Source of the DNA: Caenimonas koreensis DSM 17982
GTDB lineage: Bacteria > Pseudomonadota > Gammaproteobacteria > Burkholderiales > Burkholderiaceae_C
DNA: 64,000 bases
Assembly (NCBI RefSeq): GCF_009646335.1
Contig: NZ_WJBU01000022.1
Span: forward strand, 1-64,000
Direction of reading: 5' to 3'
Each line of letters opens with the position of its first letter. Position 1 is the stretch's first letter. Below, piece after piece: positions 17,951 through 28,202 of the stretch. Made by a program: the position numbers and the translations under genes. The notes under the pieces are model-generated. The model worked only from the letters and a program-made list of their open reading frames with translations, searched no databases and was not told where the DNA came from.

Positions 17951-18241
17951 ATGAAATACCTGGTATGGCTGCTCAAGGCAGCCATTTTTTTTACCCTCTT
18001 TGCTTTCGCGCTGAACAACCAGCAGGAGGCAGTGGTCAACTTCTTCTTCGGCACCGCCTGGCGCGCGCCGCTGGTGCTCGTTGTGCTGGCCGCTTTCGCC
18101 GCAGGTCTCGCAGTAGGCGCCTTGGGCATGGTGCCGCGCTGGTGGAAGCACCGCGCCGAAGCACGCCGGGCGCATGCGGCAGCCGCCGCCCAATCCGCGG
18201 AAGTCCGCACCCCACCTTCCTCATCACCTCATGGACTTTGA
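17951..18241 (+). CDS. lapA: LapA (DUF1049) inner membrane protein
   Basis: A 96-residue protein with two transmembrane segments (about 5-20 and 40-62) joined by the motif NNQQEAVVNFFFG and ending in a basic, alanine-rich cytoplasmic tail. In E. coli LapA works with LapB in controlling LPS synthesis. It overlaps the next gene, lapB, by 11 bases. An AGGAG box precedes the ATG. Confidence 0.88.
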   Translation: MKYLVWLLKAAIFFTLFAFALNNQQEAVVNFFFGTAWRAPLVLVVLAAFAAGLAVGALGMVPRWWKHRAEARRAHAAAAAQSAEVRTPPSSSPHGL

Positions 18242-19364
18242 CCTCAGCTGGGTGCTCTGGGGGCTGCCCATCGCATTTGTTCTTGGCTGGCTCGCTTCGC
18301 GGCTCGACCTGCGCCAGTTGCGCATCGAAAACCGGCAAGCGCCCAAGGCTTACTTTCGCGGCCTGAACTTCCTGCTCAACGAGCAGCAGGACCAGGCCAT
18401 CGACGCCTTCATCGAAGCCGTCCAGAAAGACCCCGACACCTCGGAGCTGCACTTCGCACTGGGCAATCTCTTTCGCCGCCGCGGCGAATACGAACGTGCG
18501 GTGCGCGTGCACGAACACCTGCTCTCCCGCGCCGACCTGAGCAAGGCTGAACGCCAGCGCGCACAGCACGCACTGGCACTGGACTTCCTCAAGGCCGGCC
18601 TGCTCGACCGCGCCGAAGACGCGCTGCGCAAACTCGAAGGCACGCCCTACGAAGGCCAGGCCCTGCTCGCCTTGCTTGCCATCTACGAGCGCACGCGCGA
18701 CTGGCCCCATGCATCAGAGACAGCCAGCAAGCTCGACGCTTCCGGCCAGGGCAACTTCAGCGGGCGGCAGGCGCACTACCTGTGCGAGCAGGCAGCGAAT
18801 GCACAACCCGCCGAGGCCGAAGCACTGCTGCGCCGCGCGATGCAGATGGCGCCAGAAGCCGCACGCCCCGGCATCGAGCTCGCCGCACTGCAACGCCGCG
18901 CCGGGGACGCGCGCGCGGCCTTCAACACCTTGATCGAGCACGCCGAGGCTGCCCCCGCCGCCATCCCCCTCCTGGCCAAGCCACTCACCGACGCCGCGCA
19001 GGCATCCGGCGAGCAGGAGAAGGCGCGCGAAGTGCTGCACCAGAGCTACGAGCTGTCGCCATCGCTCGACGTCCTCGAAGGCATCGTTGCACTCGAGCCA
19101 GACCCTGAGCAGGCACGCGCCTGGTACGTCAAGCACCTGGAGCGCGAACCGTCACTGGTCGCCGCTGCCAAGTGGCTGTCCGGCGAGAAGCTGGAGCACG
19201 AGCAGTTTCACAAGCAAGTCCAGGGCGCACTCGATCACGCGACCAAGCCGCTCACGCGCTACCGCTGCGCCGCCTGCGGCTTCGAGGCCAAGCAGCATTT
19301 CTGGCAATGCCCCGGCTGCCAGGCCTGGGACAGCTACCCCGCACGACGAGTCGAAGAGCTATGA
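18231..19364 (+). CDS. lapB: LapB (YciM) LPS assembly regulator
   Basis: This 377-residue protein has an N-terminal membrane anchor (LSWVLWGLPIAFVLGWLASR), a long series of tetratricopeptide-like helical repeats, and a C-terminal rubredoxin-type metal site (CAACGF...CPGCQAW). In E. coli LapB presents LpxC to the FtsH protease and so balances LPS and phospholipid synthesis. I chose the ATG at 18231. The upstream part of the frame overlaps lapA. Its stop overlaps the rfaE1 start (ATGA), linking it with heptose synthesis genes. Confidence 0.93.
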   Translation: MDFDLSWVLWGLPIAFVLGWLASRLDLRQLRIENRQAPKAYFRGLNFLLNEQQDQAIDAFIEAVQKDPDTSELHFALGNLFRRRGEYERAVRVHEHLLSRADLSKAERQRAQHALALDFLKAGLLDRAEDALRKLEGTPYEGQALLALLAIYERTRDWPHASETASKLDASGQGNFSGRQAHYLCEQAANAQPAEAEALLRRAMQMAPEAARPGIELAALQRRAGDARAAFNTLIEHAEAAPAAIPLLAKPLTDAAQASGEQEKAREVLHQSYELSPSLDVLEGIVALEPDPEQARAWYVKHLEREPSLVAAAKWLSGEKLEHEQFHKQVQGALDHATKPLTRYRCAACGFEAKQHFWQCPGCQAWDSYPARRVEEL

Positions 19365-20293
19365 CCCATCCAACCAAAGAACAGATCGCCAAGGCACGCG
19401 TGCTCGTCGTGGGCGACGCGATGCTCGACCGCTACTGGCACGGCGCTGTCGATCGCATCTCGCCCGAAGCACCCGTGCCGGTCGTGAAGGTCAACCGCGA
19501 AGAAGAGCGCATCGGTGCAGCGGCGAACGTTGCGTACAACGTCGTCACGCTCGGTGCGCAAGCCAGCTTCCTGGGTGTCGTCGGCGACGACGAAGCGGGC
19601 AAGCGGCTGGAAGCGCTGCTCAAGCAAACCGGCATCTCCACTCACCTCAAGCGCGATGCGGGCCTGAAGACCACCGTCAAGCTGCGCGTCATCGGCCGCC
19701 AGCAACAACTGCTGCGCATGGACTTCGAAAGCGAGCCTGACCACGAAGCACTCGGCATGCAGACGGAAACCTTCACGCAGATCGCGCCGCAGCACGATGC
19801 AGTCCTGTTCTCTGACTACGGCAAAGGCGGCCTCGCGCACATCGGCGAAATGATTTCCGAGGCGCGCGCCAAGAAGCAGGCCGTGCTGATCGACCCCAAG
19901 GGCTCCGACTATTCGCGCTACAGCGGCGCCACGGTCATCACGCCGAATCGCGCGGAATTGCAGCAGGTGGTCGGCCACTGGCGCGACGACGCAGAACTGA
20001 CGATGCGCGCGCAACGCCTGCGTGACGATCTCCATCTCGACTCACTGCTGGTCACGCTCGGCGAGGACGGCATGACCCTCTTCGACGCAAACGGCCAGCT
20101 GCACGTGGGCGCGCAGGCGCGAGAAGTGTTCGACGTCACAGGCGCGGGCGACACCGTCATCGCCACACTCGCAACGCTCGTCGCAGCGGGCGTTTCGTTG
20201 CGCGACGCGATGCCGCTTGCCAACAAGGCCGGCGGCATCGTCGTGGGCAAGTTCGGCACGGCCACCGTGTCGTACGAGGAGTTATTCGCATGA
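19361..20293 (+). CDS. rfaE1: D-glycero-beta-D-manno-heptose-7-phosphate kinase
   Basis: A 310-residue PfkB/ribokinase-family enzyme that phosphorylates heptose-7-phosphate at C1 in ADP-heptose synthesis for LPS core. Motifs are [13 protein letters not shown] and [12 protein letters not shown] near the start and the catalytic [16 protein letters not shown] near the end. The cytidylyltransferase domain found in E. coli HldE is absent, so an independent rfaE2 should be elsewhere. The start overlaps lapB and the stop overlaps rfaD, both by four bases. Confidence 0.94.
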   Translation: MTHPTKEQIAKARVLVVGDAMLDRYWHGAVDRISPEAPVPVVKVNREEERIGAAANVAYNVVTLGAQASFLGVVGDDEAGKRLEALLKQTGISTHLKRDAGLKTTVKLRVIGRQQQLLRMDFESEPDHEALGMQTETFTQIAPQHDAVLFSDYGKGGLAHIGEMISEARAKKQAVLIDPKGSDYSRYSGATVITPNRAELQQVVGHWRDDAELTMRAQRLRDDLHLDSLLVTLGEDGMTLFDANGQLHVGAQAREVFDVTGAGDTVIATLATLVAAGVSLRDAMPLANKAGGIVVGKFGTATVSYEELFA

Positions 20294-21294
20294 CACGAAT
20301 CGTGGTCACTGGCGCGGCCGGGTTCATCGGCGCCAACATCATCAAGGGCCTGAACGCGCGCGGCATCGACGACATCATCGCGGTAGATGACCTCACGCAA
20401 GGCGACAAGTTTCGCAACCTCGCTGACCTGAAGATCGCCGACTACATCGATCGCGACGATTTCTACGATGCGTTCGCCGACAACTTCTTCGGCAAGGTCG
20501 AGGCCGTGTTCCACGAGGGCGCGTGCAGCGACACGATGGAGACCGACGGCAAGTACATGATGGACAACAACTACACCTTGTCGTGTGGCTTGTTCCAGGC
20601 CTGCCAGGAGCGCGGCACAAGGCTCCTGTACGCATCATCTGCAGCAACGTACGGCGGCAGCGACACTTTCCGCGAATCGCCCGAGTTCGAGCGGCCGCTC
20701 AACGTGTACGGCTATTCCAAGCTCCTGTTCGACCAGCGCATGCGGCGTCAGTGTGGCAACGACTTCAAGGAAATGAAGAGGCAGGTGGCGGGCTTTCGCT
20801 ACTTCAACGTGTACGGCCCGCGCGAGCAGCACAAGGGCCGCATGGCCAGCGTGGCGTTCCACCAGTTCAACCAGTTCCGCGCAGAAGGCAAGGTCAAGCT
20901 GTTCGGCGAATACGGTGGCTATGGCCCGGGCGAGCAGATGCGCGACTTTGTGTATGTCGATGATGTCGTGGCCGTGAACCTGTGGTTCCTCGACCATCCC
21001 GACAAGTCGGGCATCTTCAACCTCGGCTCGGGGCGCGCGCAGCCGTTCAACGATGTTGCCGTGGGCGTGATCAACGCCCTGCACGGCCAACCAGCTGGCC
21101 AGCCTTTCAACGCGGCGAGCGCAGCCCAGGCCGGCCTCATCGAATACGTGCACTTCCCTGACGCCCTTCGCGGCAAGTACCAGTGCTACACGCAGGCTGA
21201 CCTGTCGGCACTGCGGGCAGCCGGTTGCCACCACGTGTTCGACGACGTGCAGACGGGCGTGGCGAAGTACATGGCCGCGCTGTCTGCGGCCTGA
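20290..21294 (+). CDS. rfaD: ADP-L-glycero-D-manno-heptose-6-epimerase
   Basis: This 334-residue short-chain dehydrogenase makes the L,D form of ADP-heptose, the last step before transfer to lipid A. The NADP-binding [17 protein letters not shown] is at the N-terminus. The substrate loop [19 protein letters not shown] and the catalytic YGYSK are typical of RfaD/HldD. It is translationally coupled to rfaE1 and ends the lapA-lapB-rfaE1-rfaD operon. Confidence 0.95.
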   Translation: MTRIVVTGAAGFIGANIIKGLNARGIDDIIAVDDLTQGDKFRNLADLKIADYIDRDDFYDAFADNFFGKVEAVFHEGACSDTMETDGKYMMDNNYTLSCGLFQACQERGTRLLYASSAATYGGSDTFRESPEFERPLNVYGYSKLLFDQRMRRQCGNDFKEMKRQVAGFRYFNVYGPREQHKGRMASVAFHQFNQFRAEGKVKLFGEYGGYGPGEQMRDFVYVDDVVAVNLWFLDHPDKSGIFNLGSGRAQPFNDVAVGVINALHGQPAGQPFNAASAAQAGLIEYVHFPDALRGKYQCYTQADLSALRAAGCHHVFDDVQTGVAKYMAALSAA

Positions 21295-21389
21295 TTGCGC
21301 CGGGCGTCAACCGGCAGATCATCCGGCCCGTTAGGGATGCGGCCCAGCCACCGGCTGGCCTTTCAAAAGAACCTCTGGAGTTTGCTCAC

Positions 21390-22085
21390 ATGCTGAAGAA
21401 AATCCTGGCCATCGTGGCCATGCTGTACGCCGCCGCGACGTTCGCCGCCGTGGATGTCAACAAAGCCACCGCCGCCGATCTCGACGGCATCAAGGGCATC
21501 GGCCCGTCCATCTCCGCCAAGATCGTCGATGAGCGCAAGAAGGGCTCGTTCAAGGACTGGCAAGACTTCATCGACCGCGTCAAGGGCGTGGGCGAAGGCA
21601 ATGCAGCCAAGTTCTCGGCTGAAGGCCTGACGGTCAACGGCTCCGCCTTCAAGGGCGCCGCTGCTGCCCCGGCTGCACCGGCCAAGAAGGACGAGAAGCC
21701 CGCAGCTGCTGCCAAGGAAGAGAAGAAGGACGCCAAGGCAGCCGCTGCTGACGAGAAGAAGGCCGCGAAGGAAACCGCCAAGGAAGAAAAGGCCGCCGCC
21801 AAGAAGGAAGCCAAGGAAGAGAAGAAGGCTGCTGAAGCCAAGAAGGACGCCAAGGTCGAGAAGGCTGAAGCCAAGAAGGACGAAAAGACCGCCAAGGCTG
21901 ATGCGAAGGAAGCAAAGGCTGAAGCCAAGGCCGACGCGAAGGCTGCCTCTGCTGCAAAGCCGGATGCGAAGGCTGACGCGAAGGCCGCCCCCGCTGCCAA
22001 GTCAGATACCAAGCCCGCCGCAGCCGCCAAGGCAGACGCCAAGCCGGCAGCCGCAGCTTCTGCTGCCGCCAGCGCCAAGAAGTAA
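21390..22085 (+). CDS. ComEA-like helix-hairpin-helix protein with Lys/Ala-rich tail
   Basis: A 231-residue secreted protein. A signal peptide (MLKKILAIVAMLYAAATFAA) leads into a ComEA-type helix-hairpin-helix DNA-binding domain at about 20-85 (VNKATAADLDGIKGIGPSIS). The remaining ~140 residues are almost only Lys, Ala, Glu and Asp, with repeated KAEAKKD/EKKAA units, like a histone-H1 tail. ComEA binds incoming DNA during natural transformation. Betaproteobacterial single-HhH ComEA versions are usually much shorter, so the charged tail may add DNA or envelope binding. An open frame on the opposite strand here is a composition artefact. Confidence 0.85.
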   Translation: MLKKILAIVAMLYAAATFAAVDVNKATAADLDGIKGIGPSISAKIVDERKKGSFKDWQDFIDRVKGVGEGNAAKFSAEGLTVNGSAFKGAAAAPAAPAKKDEKPAAAAKEEKKDAKAAAADEKKAAKETAKEEKAAAKKEAKEEKKAAEAKKDAKVEKAEAKKDEKTAKADAKEAKAEAKADAKAASAAKPDAKADAKAAPAAKSDTKPAAAAKADAKPAAAASAAASAKK

Positions 22086-22129
22086 AACTTCTCTCGCGCG
22101 AACGCCCTGCAACTTGTGGGGCGCGCAAA

Positions 22130-22160
22130 AAAAGAGCCCGCTATCTCAGCGGGCTCTTTT
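22130..22160 (+). terminator. Rho-independent terminator between the ComEA-like gene and the convergent hydantoinase gene
   Basis: A 13-base stem, AAAAGAGCCCGCT with its complement, encloses the loop ATCTC and has A and T flanks. It can serve the plus-strand ComEA-like gene and the minus-strand gene ending at 22165. Confidence 0.9.
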
Positions 22161-22164
22161 CATT

Positions 22165-25100
22165 TCAGGCCGGCTTGCCGTAACCCCCGCCACCCGGCGT
22201 ATGAATCTCGAAAATATCGCCCGGCGCCATCTCCGCCTGCCCGATGTGATCGAGCTGTTCCACAGAGCCACCCTGCCGCACAACACGGTTGATCCCTACC
22301 TGGCCCGGCAGGCCACCAGCCATCCCGAACGAGCCATGCTTGCGCCCGTTCGACAGGATGCTCGCCGTCATCGCCTCCAGGAAGCGCACGCGCCGCACGC
22401 CGCCATCGCCGCCCTTCCACTGGCCTGCGCCGCCTGAGCCCTTGCGAATCTCATAGCTCTCCAGCCGCACCGGAAAGCGGAACTCCAGCACTTCAGGGTC
22501 CGTCAGCCGCGAGTTCGTCATGTGCGTCTGCACGACGCTCGTGCCGTTGAAACCCTCGCCGGCACCGCTGCCACCCGAGATGGTCTCGTAGTACTGATGC
22601 CGCTTGTTGCCGAAGGTGAAGTTGTTCATCGTGCACTGGCTCGCAGCCATCACCCCCAGCGCGCCGTACAGCGTGTTCGTGATGCAAGTCGACGTCTCCA
22701 CATTGCCCGCCACCACTGAAGCAGGCGGATTCGGGTTGAGCATCGACGCTTCTGGAATGATCACCTTCAGCGGCTTCAAGCATCCCGCGTTGAGCGGAAT
22801 GTCATCGTCCACCAGCGTGCGGAAGACATACAGCACCGCCGCCATGCACACCGCCGTCGGCGCGTTGAAGTTGTTCACTTGCTGCGGTGACGTGCCCGTG
22901 AAATCAATCTCCGCGCTGCGGTTCTTCGCATCCACGCGAATCGCCACTTTGATCTGCGCGCCGTTGTCCAGCGGCAACGTGAACGCACCGTCTTTCAGTC
23001 GCGTGATCACGCGCCGCACCGACTCTTCGGCGTTGTCCTGCACGTGGCGCATGTAGGCCTGCACAACGTCCAGGCTGAACTGGTCCACCATCTTGCGCAG
23101 TTCCTGCACGCCCTTCTCGTTAGCCGCGATCTGCGCCTTCAAGTCCGCCATGTTCTGCTCAGGGTTGCGGCTCGGGTACTTGCTGCTTCTCAGCAAATCG
23201 AGCATCTCCTGCTCACGCAACACACCGCGATCGACCAGCTTCACATTGTTGATCTGCACGCCCTCTTCCTCGATCAACGTCGAGAACGGCGGCATCGAGC
23301 CAGGTGTCGTTCCGCCAATGTCGGCGTGATGCCCGCGAGACCCCACATAGAAGAGAGGTTGAGGGTCGGGCGTTGAGCGTTCAGCGGAACCTCCCTCACG
23401 CCCAACGCCGGACGCCGGACGCCCAACGTGCAAATACACAGGCGTGATCACCGTCACGTCGGGCAAGTGCGTGCCGCCGTGATATGGGTCGTTCAGCACA
23501 TACACATCGCCCGGCGACATGCGGCCCGCGTTCTCGCGCACCACCGTCTTGATGCTCTCGCCCATCGAACCCAGGTGCACCGGCATGTGCGGTGCATTCG
23601 CGATGAGGTTGCCTTCCGCGTCGAACAGCGCACACGAAAAATCGAGCCGCTCCTTGATGTTCACCGAGTACGCGGTGTTCTGCAGTTGCAGACCCATCTG
23701 CTCGGCGATATTCATGAAAAGGTTGTTGAACACTTCGAGCAGCACGGGGTCGACCGTGGTGCCCGCCGCGTACTTCACCACCCGCGCCACACGACGATCC
23801 AGCACGATGTGATCAAGCGCCGTCAGCTGCGCCTCCCAACCCGGCTCTACCACCGTCGTCGCATTCTTCTCCGCGATGATCGCCGGCCCCGCGATGATGT
23901 CGCCCGCACGCATGTCCTCGCGCACGACCAGTGCGGCGTCGTGCCACTGCCCGCCCGAGTACATGCGCACCGTCTCACGGCGCGGCACAGCGCGCGCAGG
24001 ATGCACTTCGTGGCGCGGCTCTCCGGGCGCATCGCCCGACACAACCGCTTCCACCGAAACCGCCTCGACCATCATCGCCTTGCCCGGCATCAGGAAGGCA
24101 AATCGCTGGCGATAAGCAGCCTCGAATCCCGCAACGATATGCGCCAGATCGCCAAACGACACGACCAGCGCCGAATCACTGCCTTCATAGCGCACATGCA
24201 CGCGGTGGTGAATGTGCACCCGCCCGGCATTCACCTGCTGGCGCTCCAACTCGCCCTGCGCCGCCTTGCCCAGCACATCGAGCCGCTGCGCAATCAGCGG
24301 CAACGACGCCTGCACCAGCGGCAGCTCGATAGCCTCTTCACGAATTGCGTTCTGGTCCGCCAGGCCCATGCCATACGCCGACAGCACACCCGCCAGCGGA
24401 TGCACGAACACACGCGTCATGCCGAGCGCGTCGGCCACCAGGCAAGCGTGCTGGCCGCCCGCGCCCCCGAAACACTGCAGCGTGTAGCGCGTCACGTCAT
24501 AGCCGCGCGCCACTGAAATCTTCTTGATCGCATTCGCCATCTGCTGCACGGCGATGTTGATAAAGCCTTCAGCCACCACTTCGGCGCTGCGGCCTGTCTT
24601 GCCCGCGAGTTCATTGAACTTCGCCTGAACCGTCTCGTAGCTCAGCGCTTCATCGGCCTTCGGCCCGAACACTTTCGGAAAGTAGCGCGGCTGGATCTTG
24701 CCGACCATGACGTTCGCATCGGTCACTGCGAGCGGCCCGCCACGGCGGTAACTCGCCGGCCCAGGATTGGCGCCCGCACTCTGCGGCCCCACGCGAAAAC
24801 GCGACCCATCGAACTCAAGAATCGACCCACCACCCGCCGCCACCGTGTGTATGCTCATCATCGGCGCGCGCATGCGCACACCGGCCACTTGCGTTTCGAA
24901 CTCACGCTCGAACTCACCCGCGAAGTGCGACACGTCAGTGGACGTGCCACCCATGTCAAAGCCAATCACCTTGTCGTGCCCGCCCAGCTGCGCTGTGCGC
25001 GCCATGCCCACAATGCCCCCCGCTGGCCCCGACAAAATCGCGTCCTTGCCCTGGAACGCATGCGCATCAGTCAAGCCACCCGACGACTGCATGAAGAACA

Positions 25101-25827
25101 GCTTCACGCCCGGCATTTCGGAAGCAACCTGCTCCACATAGCGGCGCAAGATAGGCGAGAGATAAGCGTCCACCACTGTCGTGTCGCCACGGCTGACGAA
25201 CTTCATCATCGGGCTGGTTTCGTGCGACGTGCTGATCTGCGTGAAGCCCGCTTCCTGCGCAATGCGCTTCGCCGCCTTCTCATGCTCCTGGAAGCGATAG
25301 CCGTGCATGAACACGATGGCCACAGTGCGCAGCCCCTTTGCGTACGCGGCCAGCAAGTCCTGCCGCAGCTGCGCTTCATCCAGCGCCGCAACTACTTCAC
25401 CTTGCGCACCAACGCGCTCGTGCGCCTCGACCACATCCGAATAAAGCAACTCCGGCAACATGATGTTGCGATCGAAGATGCGCGGACGGTTCTGGTAGGC
25501 GATGCGCAGCGCGTCGCGAAAGCCCTTGGTCGTCACCAGCAGCGTCGGCTCGCCCTTGCGTTCGAGCAGCGCGTTTGTCGCGACGGTCGTGCCCATCTTC
25601 ACGCATTCGACCTGCGCCGGCGTGACAGGCTCACCGGGCTTGAGCCCCAGCAAGTGGCGAATGCCTGCCACCGCTGCGTCGCGATACTGCTCGGGGTTTT
25701 CCGACAGCAGCTTGTGCGTGACGATGCTGCCATCGGGCCGCTTGGCAACCACGTCCGTGAATGTGCCGCCCCGGTCGATCCAGAATTGCCAGCGTGCGCC
25801 GGGCGTTGAAGATGCGTTGTCCTGCAT
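22165..25827 (-). CDS. 5-oxoprolinase / hydantoinase HyuA-HyuB fusion
   Basis: A 1220-residue protein with HyuA and HyuB halves in one chain, the length and order of eukaryotic-type ATP-dependent 5-oxoprolinases. The HyuA part (about 1-680) has [30 protein letters not shown] and [18 protein letters not shown]. The HyuB part (about 690-1215) has the metal-binding [18 protein letters not shown]. It would open pyroglutamate or a hydantoin-like ring using ATP. At about residues 800-826 there is an extra, atypical segment whose DNA is a dispersed repeat. The gene runs with a racemase gene and opposite a TRAP transporter, which fits uptake and use of pyroglutamate. Confidence 0.88.
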   Translation of the reverse strand: MQDNASSTPGARWQFWIDRGGTFTDVVAKRPDGSIVTHKLLSENPEQYRDAAVAGIRHLLGLKPGEPVTPAQVECVKMGTTVATNALLERKGEPTLLVTTKGFRDALRIAYQNRPRIFDRNIMLPELLYSDVVEAHERVGAQGEVVAALDEAQLRQDLLAAYAKGLRTVAIVFMHGYRFQEHEKAAKRIAQEAGFTQISTSHETSPMMKFVSRGDTTVVDAYLSPILRRYVEQVASEMPGVKLFFMQSSGGLTDAHAFQGKDAILSGPAGGIVGMARTAQLGGHDKVIGFDMGGTSTDVSHFAGEFEREFETQVAGVRMRAPMMSIHTVAAGGGSILEFDGSRFRVGPQSAGANPGPASYRRGGPLAVTDANVMVGKIQPRYFPKVFGPKADEALSYETVQAKFNELAGKTGRSAEVVAEGFINIAVQQMANAIKKISVARGYDVTRYTLQCFGGAGGQHACLVADALGMTRVFVHPLAGVLSAYGMGLADQNAIREEAIELPLVQASLPLIAQRLDVLGKAAQGELERQQVNAGRVHIHHRVHVRYEGSDSALVVSFGDLAHIVAGFEAAYRQRFAFLMPGKAMMVEAVSVEAVVSGDAPGEPRHEVHPARAVPRRETVRMYSGGQWHDAALVVREDMRAGDIIAGPAIIAEKNATTVVEPGWEAQLTALDHIVLDRRVARVVKYAAGTTVDPVLLEVFNNLFMNIAEQMGLQLQNTAYSVNIKERLDFSCALFDAEGNLIANAPHMPVHLGSMGESIKTVVRENAGRMSPGDVYVLNDPYHGGTHLPDVTVITPVYLHVGRPASGVGREGGSAERSTPDPQPLFYVGSRGHHADIGGTTPGSMPPFSTLIEEEGVQINNVKLVDRGVLREQEMLDLLRSSKYPSRNPEQNMADLKAQIAANEKGVQELRKMVDQFSLDVVQAYMRHVQDNAEESVRRVITRLKDGAFTLPLDNGAQIKVAIRVDAKNRSAEIDFTGTSPQQVNNFNAPTAVCMAAVLYVFRTLVDDDIPLNAGCLKPLKVIIPEASMLNPNPPASVVAGNVETSTCITNTLYGALGVMAASQCTMNNFTFGNKRHQYYETISGGSGAGEGFNGTSVVQTHMTNSRLTDPEVLEFRFPVRLESYEIRKGSGGAGQWKGGDGGVRRVRFLEAMTASILSNGRKHGSFGMAGGLPGQVGINRVVRQGGSVEQLDHIGQAEMAPGDIFEIHTPGGGGYGKPA
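23368..23432. repeat. Dispersed repeat copy inside the hydantoinase coding region
   Basis: The 14-mer GGGCGTTGAGCGTT (23368-23381) is identical to one in the ihfB-lapA gap. It is followed by imperfect inverted copies (ACGCCCAACGCC and a GGACGCC pair). It stays in frame and adds roughly 20 residues between conserved HyuB blocks. Confidence 0.6.
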
Positions 25828-25862
25828 GTCTTGCCTGTTTGTTGCCGGCCAATCGTACTTCT

Positions 25863-26630
25863 TCAGGCCGCCAGCGAATCAGCGGTGAGCGCCTGCTTGA
25901 GCGCAGGCGAGTCGGCCAGGCTCAGCACCCGCCAGCCCGTTGCCGCGCGAATCGCCTGTGCATACGGCGGCAGGTTCGTGCATTCGAGCACCAGCGTCGC
26001 AAGCGCAGGCGCCCTCGCCTGCAGTCGCGTCGCAGCCTGCACCACTTCCTGCGCGACGCGGTCGAAGTCCATGGTCTCGCTGTTGCCCATGATGGCGCGC
26101 GAGAACGCACCGTCCGCAGGCATGCCCTCAATGAAAACATCGCGCAGCCTGGCTGCCGGCACACCGGCGCGAAGCAAGTGCTCATCGCCCAGCCTGTCCG
26201 CGCTGATGGTCAACACGCCAACGGCCTGCTCGTGCGCCAGCAGCGCGGGCAGCTGCAGCAGGCTCGAACTCACCAGCGGCACGGACGAAGCACTCGCCAG
26301 TTGGTCCTGCAGCAGCACCAGGAAGCCGCAGCTGGTGGTGATCGCCGCGACACCGCGCATCTCCAGCCGCCGGATCCCTGCCTCGAACAGCGGCAGCAGC
26401 TCGCTCGCTCGCAAAGCCGCCGCAGTCGTCACCGCATCCTGCGGGCCGACGCCCTCCACCACCAGCAACTGCGTCGGCACGCCCCAGCTCGCAGGGTTGC
26501 CCAAGTCGCCCAGCGGACGCGGAAAGCGCGTCTGCAGCATCAGGATGCCGAGGCTGCGCATGCCGCCGGGGGGAAATCCCGGTGTCGCTGGCGCAATACT
26601 TGCATTTATGCTGTGACCGTTGTCGTCCAT
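25863..26630 (-). CDS. Asp/Glu/hydantoin racemase-family protein
   Basis: A 255-residue protein with the two-cysteine racemase pattern. One Cys is in the conserved [12 protein letters not shown] and the second is in [14 protein letters not shown] near the C-terminus. This is the layout of the aspartate/glutamate/hydantoin racemase superfamily. [21 protein letters not shown] is a family hallmark. The start is uncertain: the ATG at 26630 or an internal ATG near 26561. It lies just upstream of the HyuA-HyuB gene on the same strand (35-base gap), so it may interconvert enantiomers of that enzyme's substrate. Confidence 0.75.
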   Translation of the reverse strand: MDDNGHSINASIAPATPGFPPGGMRSLGILMLQTRFPRPLGDLGNPASWGVPTQLLVVEGVGPQDAVTTAAALRASELLPLFEAGIRRLEMRGVAAITTSCGFLVLLQDQLASASSVPLVSSSLLQLPALLAHEQAVGVLTISADRLGDEHLLRAGVPAARLRDVFIEGMPADGAFSRAIMGNSETMDFDRVAQEVVQAATRLQARAPALATLVLECTNLPPYAQAIRAATGWRVLSLADSPALKQALTADSLAA

Positions 26631-26655
26631 CCATTCGCATTCTCACGGAGAGACC

Positions 26656-27633
26656 ATGAAATTCAAACTTGCCTTGTTCGCCACCGCGCTCACGACTGCG
26701 CTCACCTTGGGCACCAGCGCCTTCGCTCAAACCAAGTGGGACCTGCCCGCCGCCTACCCGGCATCGAACTTCCACACCGAAAACCTGGTGCAGTTCGCTG
26801 CTGATGTCGACAAGGCCACCGCCGGCAAGCTCAAGATCACCGTGCATGCCAACGCAGCGCTCTTCAAGGCGCCTGAGATCAAGCGCGCCGTGCAGCAAGG
26901 CCAGGCCCAGGCCGGTGAAATCCTGCTGGTCAACTTCGAGAATGAAAACCCGCTCTTCGGTCTGGACGGTGTGCCCTTCCTGGCCACGGGTTATGCCGAT
27001 TCGATGAAGCTGTATCGCGCGTCCAAGCCAGCCCTTGAGAAGATGTTTGCCGCGCAAAACATCCGCCTGCTCTACACCGTGGCATGGCCGCCGCAGGGCA
27101 TTTACGCCAACCGCACGATCAATTCGGCAGCTGACATGAAGGGCCTGAAGTGGCGCGCGTACAGCCCCGCCACAGCCAAGATCGCCGAGCTCGTAGGTGC
27201 GCAGCCTGTGACGGTGCAGGCGGCTGAACTGTCGCAGGCCCTCGCCACAGGCGTTGTCGATTCGTACATGTCGTCGGGCTCCACCGGCTACGACTCCAAG
27301 ACGTATGAGCACATCAAGAACTGGTACAACACGCAGGCCTGGCTTCCGAAGAACGCGGTGATTGTCAATGCCGCCGCGTTCAACGCACTCGACAAGCCCA
27401 CGCAAGACGCCGTACTGAAGGCTGCAGCTGATGCCGAGTCGCGCGGCTGGAAGCTGAGCGAAGAAAAGAACGGCTGGTATGTCGACCAGCTCAAGGCCAA
27501 GGGCATGAACATCATCCAGCCGAGCGCGCAGCTCAGCGCAGACCTCAAGAAGGTCGGCGACACGATGCTGAACGAGTGGCTCGCCAAGGCTGGTGCCGAC
27601 GGCAAGGCCGTTGTTGACGCGTACCGCAAGTAA
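26656..27633 (+). CDS. TRAP transporter solute-binding protein, DctP family
   Basis: A 325-residue periplasmic binding protein with a Sec signal peptide (MKFKLALFATALTTALTLGTSAFAQ) and DctP features: AAYPASNFHTENLVQF, the conserved loop KGLKWRAYSPATAKIAELVG and VVDSYMSSGSTGYDSK. It captures a carboxylate in the periplasm for the membrane subunits encoded next. Context with 5-oxoprolinase and racemase genes suggests pyroglutamate. A pyroglutamate-binding DctP subfamily is known in Bordetella, but ligand residues were not compared here. A GGAGAG box precedes the ATG, and a terminator-like hairpin follows. Confidence 0.88.
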   Translation: MKFKLALFATALTTALTLGTSAFAQTKWDLPAAYPASNFHTENLVQFAADVDKATAGKLKITVHANAALFKAPEIKRAVQQGQAQAGEILLVNFENENPLFGLDGVPFLATGYADSMKLYRASKPALEKMFAAQNIRLLYTVAWPPQGIYANRTINSAADMKGLKWRAYSPATAKIAELVGAQPVTVQAAELSQALATGVVDSYMSSGSTGYDSKTYEHIKNWYNTQAWLPKNAVIVNAAAFNALDKPTQDAVLKAAADAESRGWKLSEEKNGWYVDQLKAKGMNIIQPSAQLSADLKKVGDTMLNEWLAKAGADGKAVVDAYRK

Positions 27634-27652
27634 CTGTTCACGATGAAAGGCA

Positions 27653-27689
27653 ATCCCGCTGCGACGCAATGGCGCAGCGGGATTTTTTT
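27653..27689 (+). terminator. Hairpin with T run between the TRAP dctP and dctQ genes
   Basis: ATCCCGCTGCG (27653-27663) pairs perfectly with 27673-27683 and is followed by six T's. Sitting inside the transporter operon, it should stop part of the transcripts, giving more binding protein than membrane subunits. The ATG at 27669 lies in its loop and so is not the dctQ start. Confidence 0.85.
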
Positions 27690-27692
27690 ACG

Positions 27693-28202
27693 ATGAGACG
27701 ATTCCTCGACATGCTTTATGACGGCGCGGCCTGGCTGGCTGCGCTGGCCATGATCGGCGTGCTGCTGATGGTGCTGCTGTCCATCATCAGCCGCCAGGTC
27801 GGCTTTCACGCGCCGGGCACTGATGCCTATGCGGGCTACAGCATGGCAGCAGCGGGCTTTCTCGCGCTCGCCCACACGCTCAAGCGCAACGAGCACATCC
27901 GCGTCACGCTGCTGCTCGGCCGGCTCAAAGGCAAGGCGTTGCATGGCCTTGAAATGTGGGCGCTGACGGCTGCGATTTTTCTCTCGGGCCTGTTCGCGTT
28001 TTACTCCGTGCGCCTGGCCTGGCAGTCGCGTGTGATCAACGACATTTCAACTGGCAACGACGCCACGCCCTTGTGGATTCCGCAGATCGCCATGGCTGCC
28101 GGCACAGTGATCCTGCTGATCGCATTCATCGACGAGTGGTGGCTTGAACTATCGGGCCGCCGCACCACGACTGCCAACGAAGAGGCGCTCCACAATGAAT
28201 GA
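27693..28202 (+). CDS. TRAP transporter small membrane subunit, DctQ family
   Basis: A 169-residue protein with four predicted membrane helices and the DctQ signature HTLKRNEHIRVTLLLGRL between helices two and three. It forms the small subunit of the sodium- or proton-driven TRAP permease. I chose the ATG at 27693 because the earlier one (27669) is inside the terminator hairpin. It overlaps the dctM gene by eight bases. Confidence 0.88.
   Translation: MRRFLDMLYDGAAWLAALAMIGVLLMVLLSIISRQVGFHAPGTDAYAGYSMAAAGFLALAHTLKRNEHIRVTLLLGRLKGKALHGLEMWALTAAIFLSGLFAFYSVRLAWQSRVINDISTGNDATPLWIPQIAMAAGTVILLIAFIDEWWLELSGRRTTTANEEALHNE

Noticed and set aside
21386-22078. 230-codon minus-strand frame rich in Ala and Ser
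   Set aside because: It is the complement of the Lys/Ala-rich ComEA-like tail, a composition artefact.
27669-27692. ATG at 27669 as the start of dctQ
   Set aside because: It lies inside the loop of a strong terminator hairpin. The ATG at 27693 gives a normal DctQ N-terminus.
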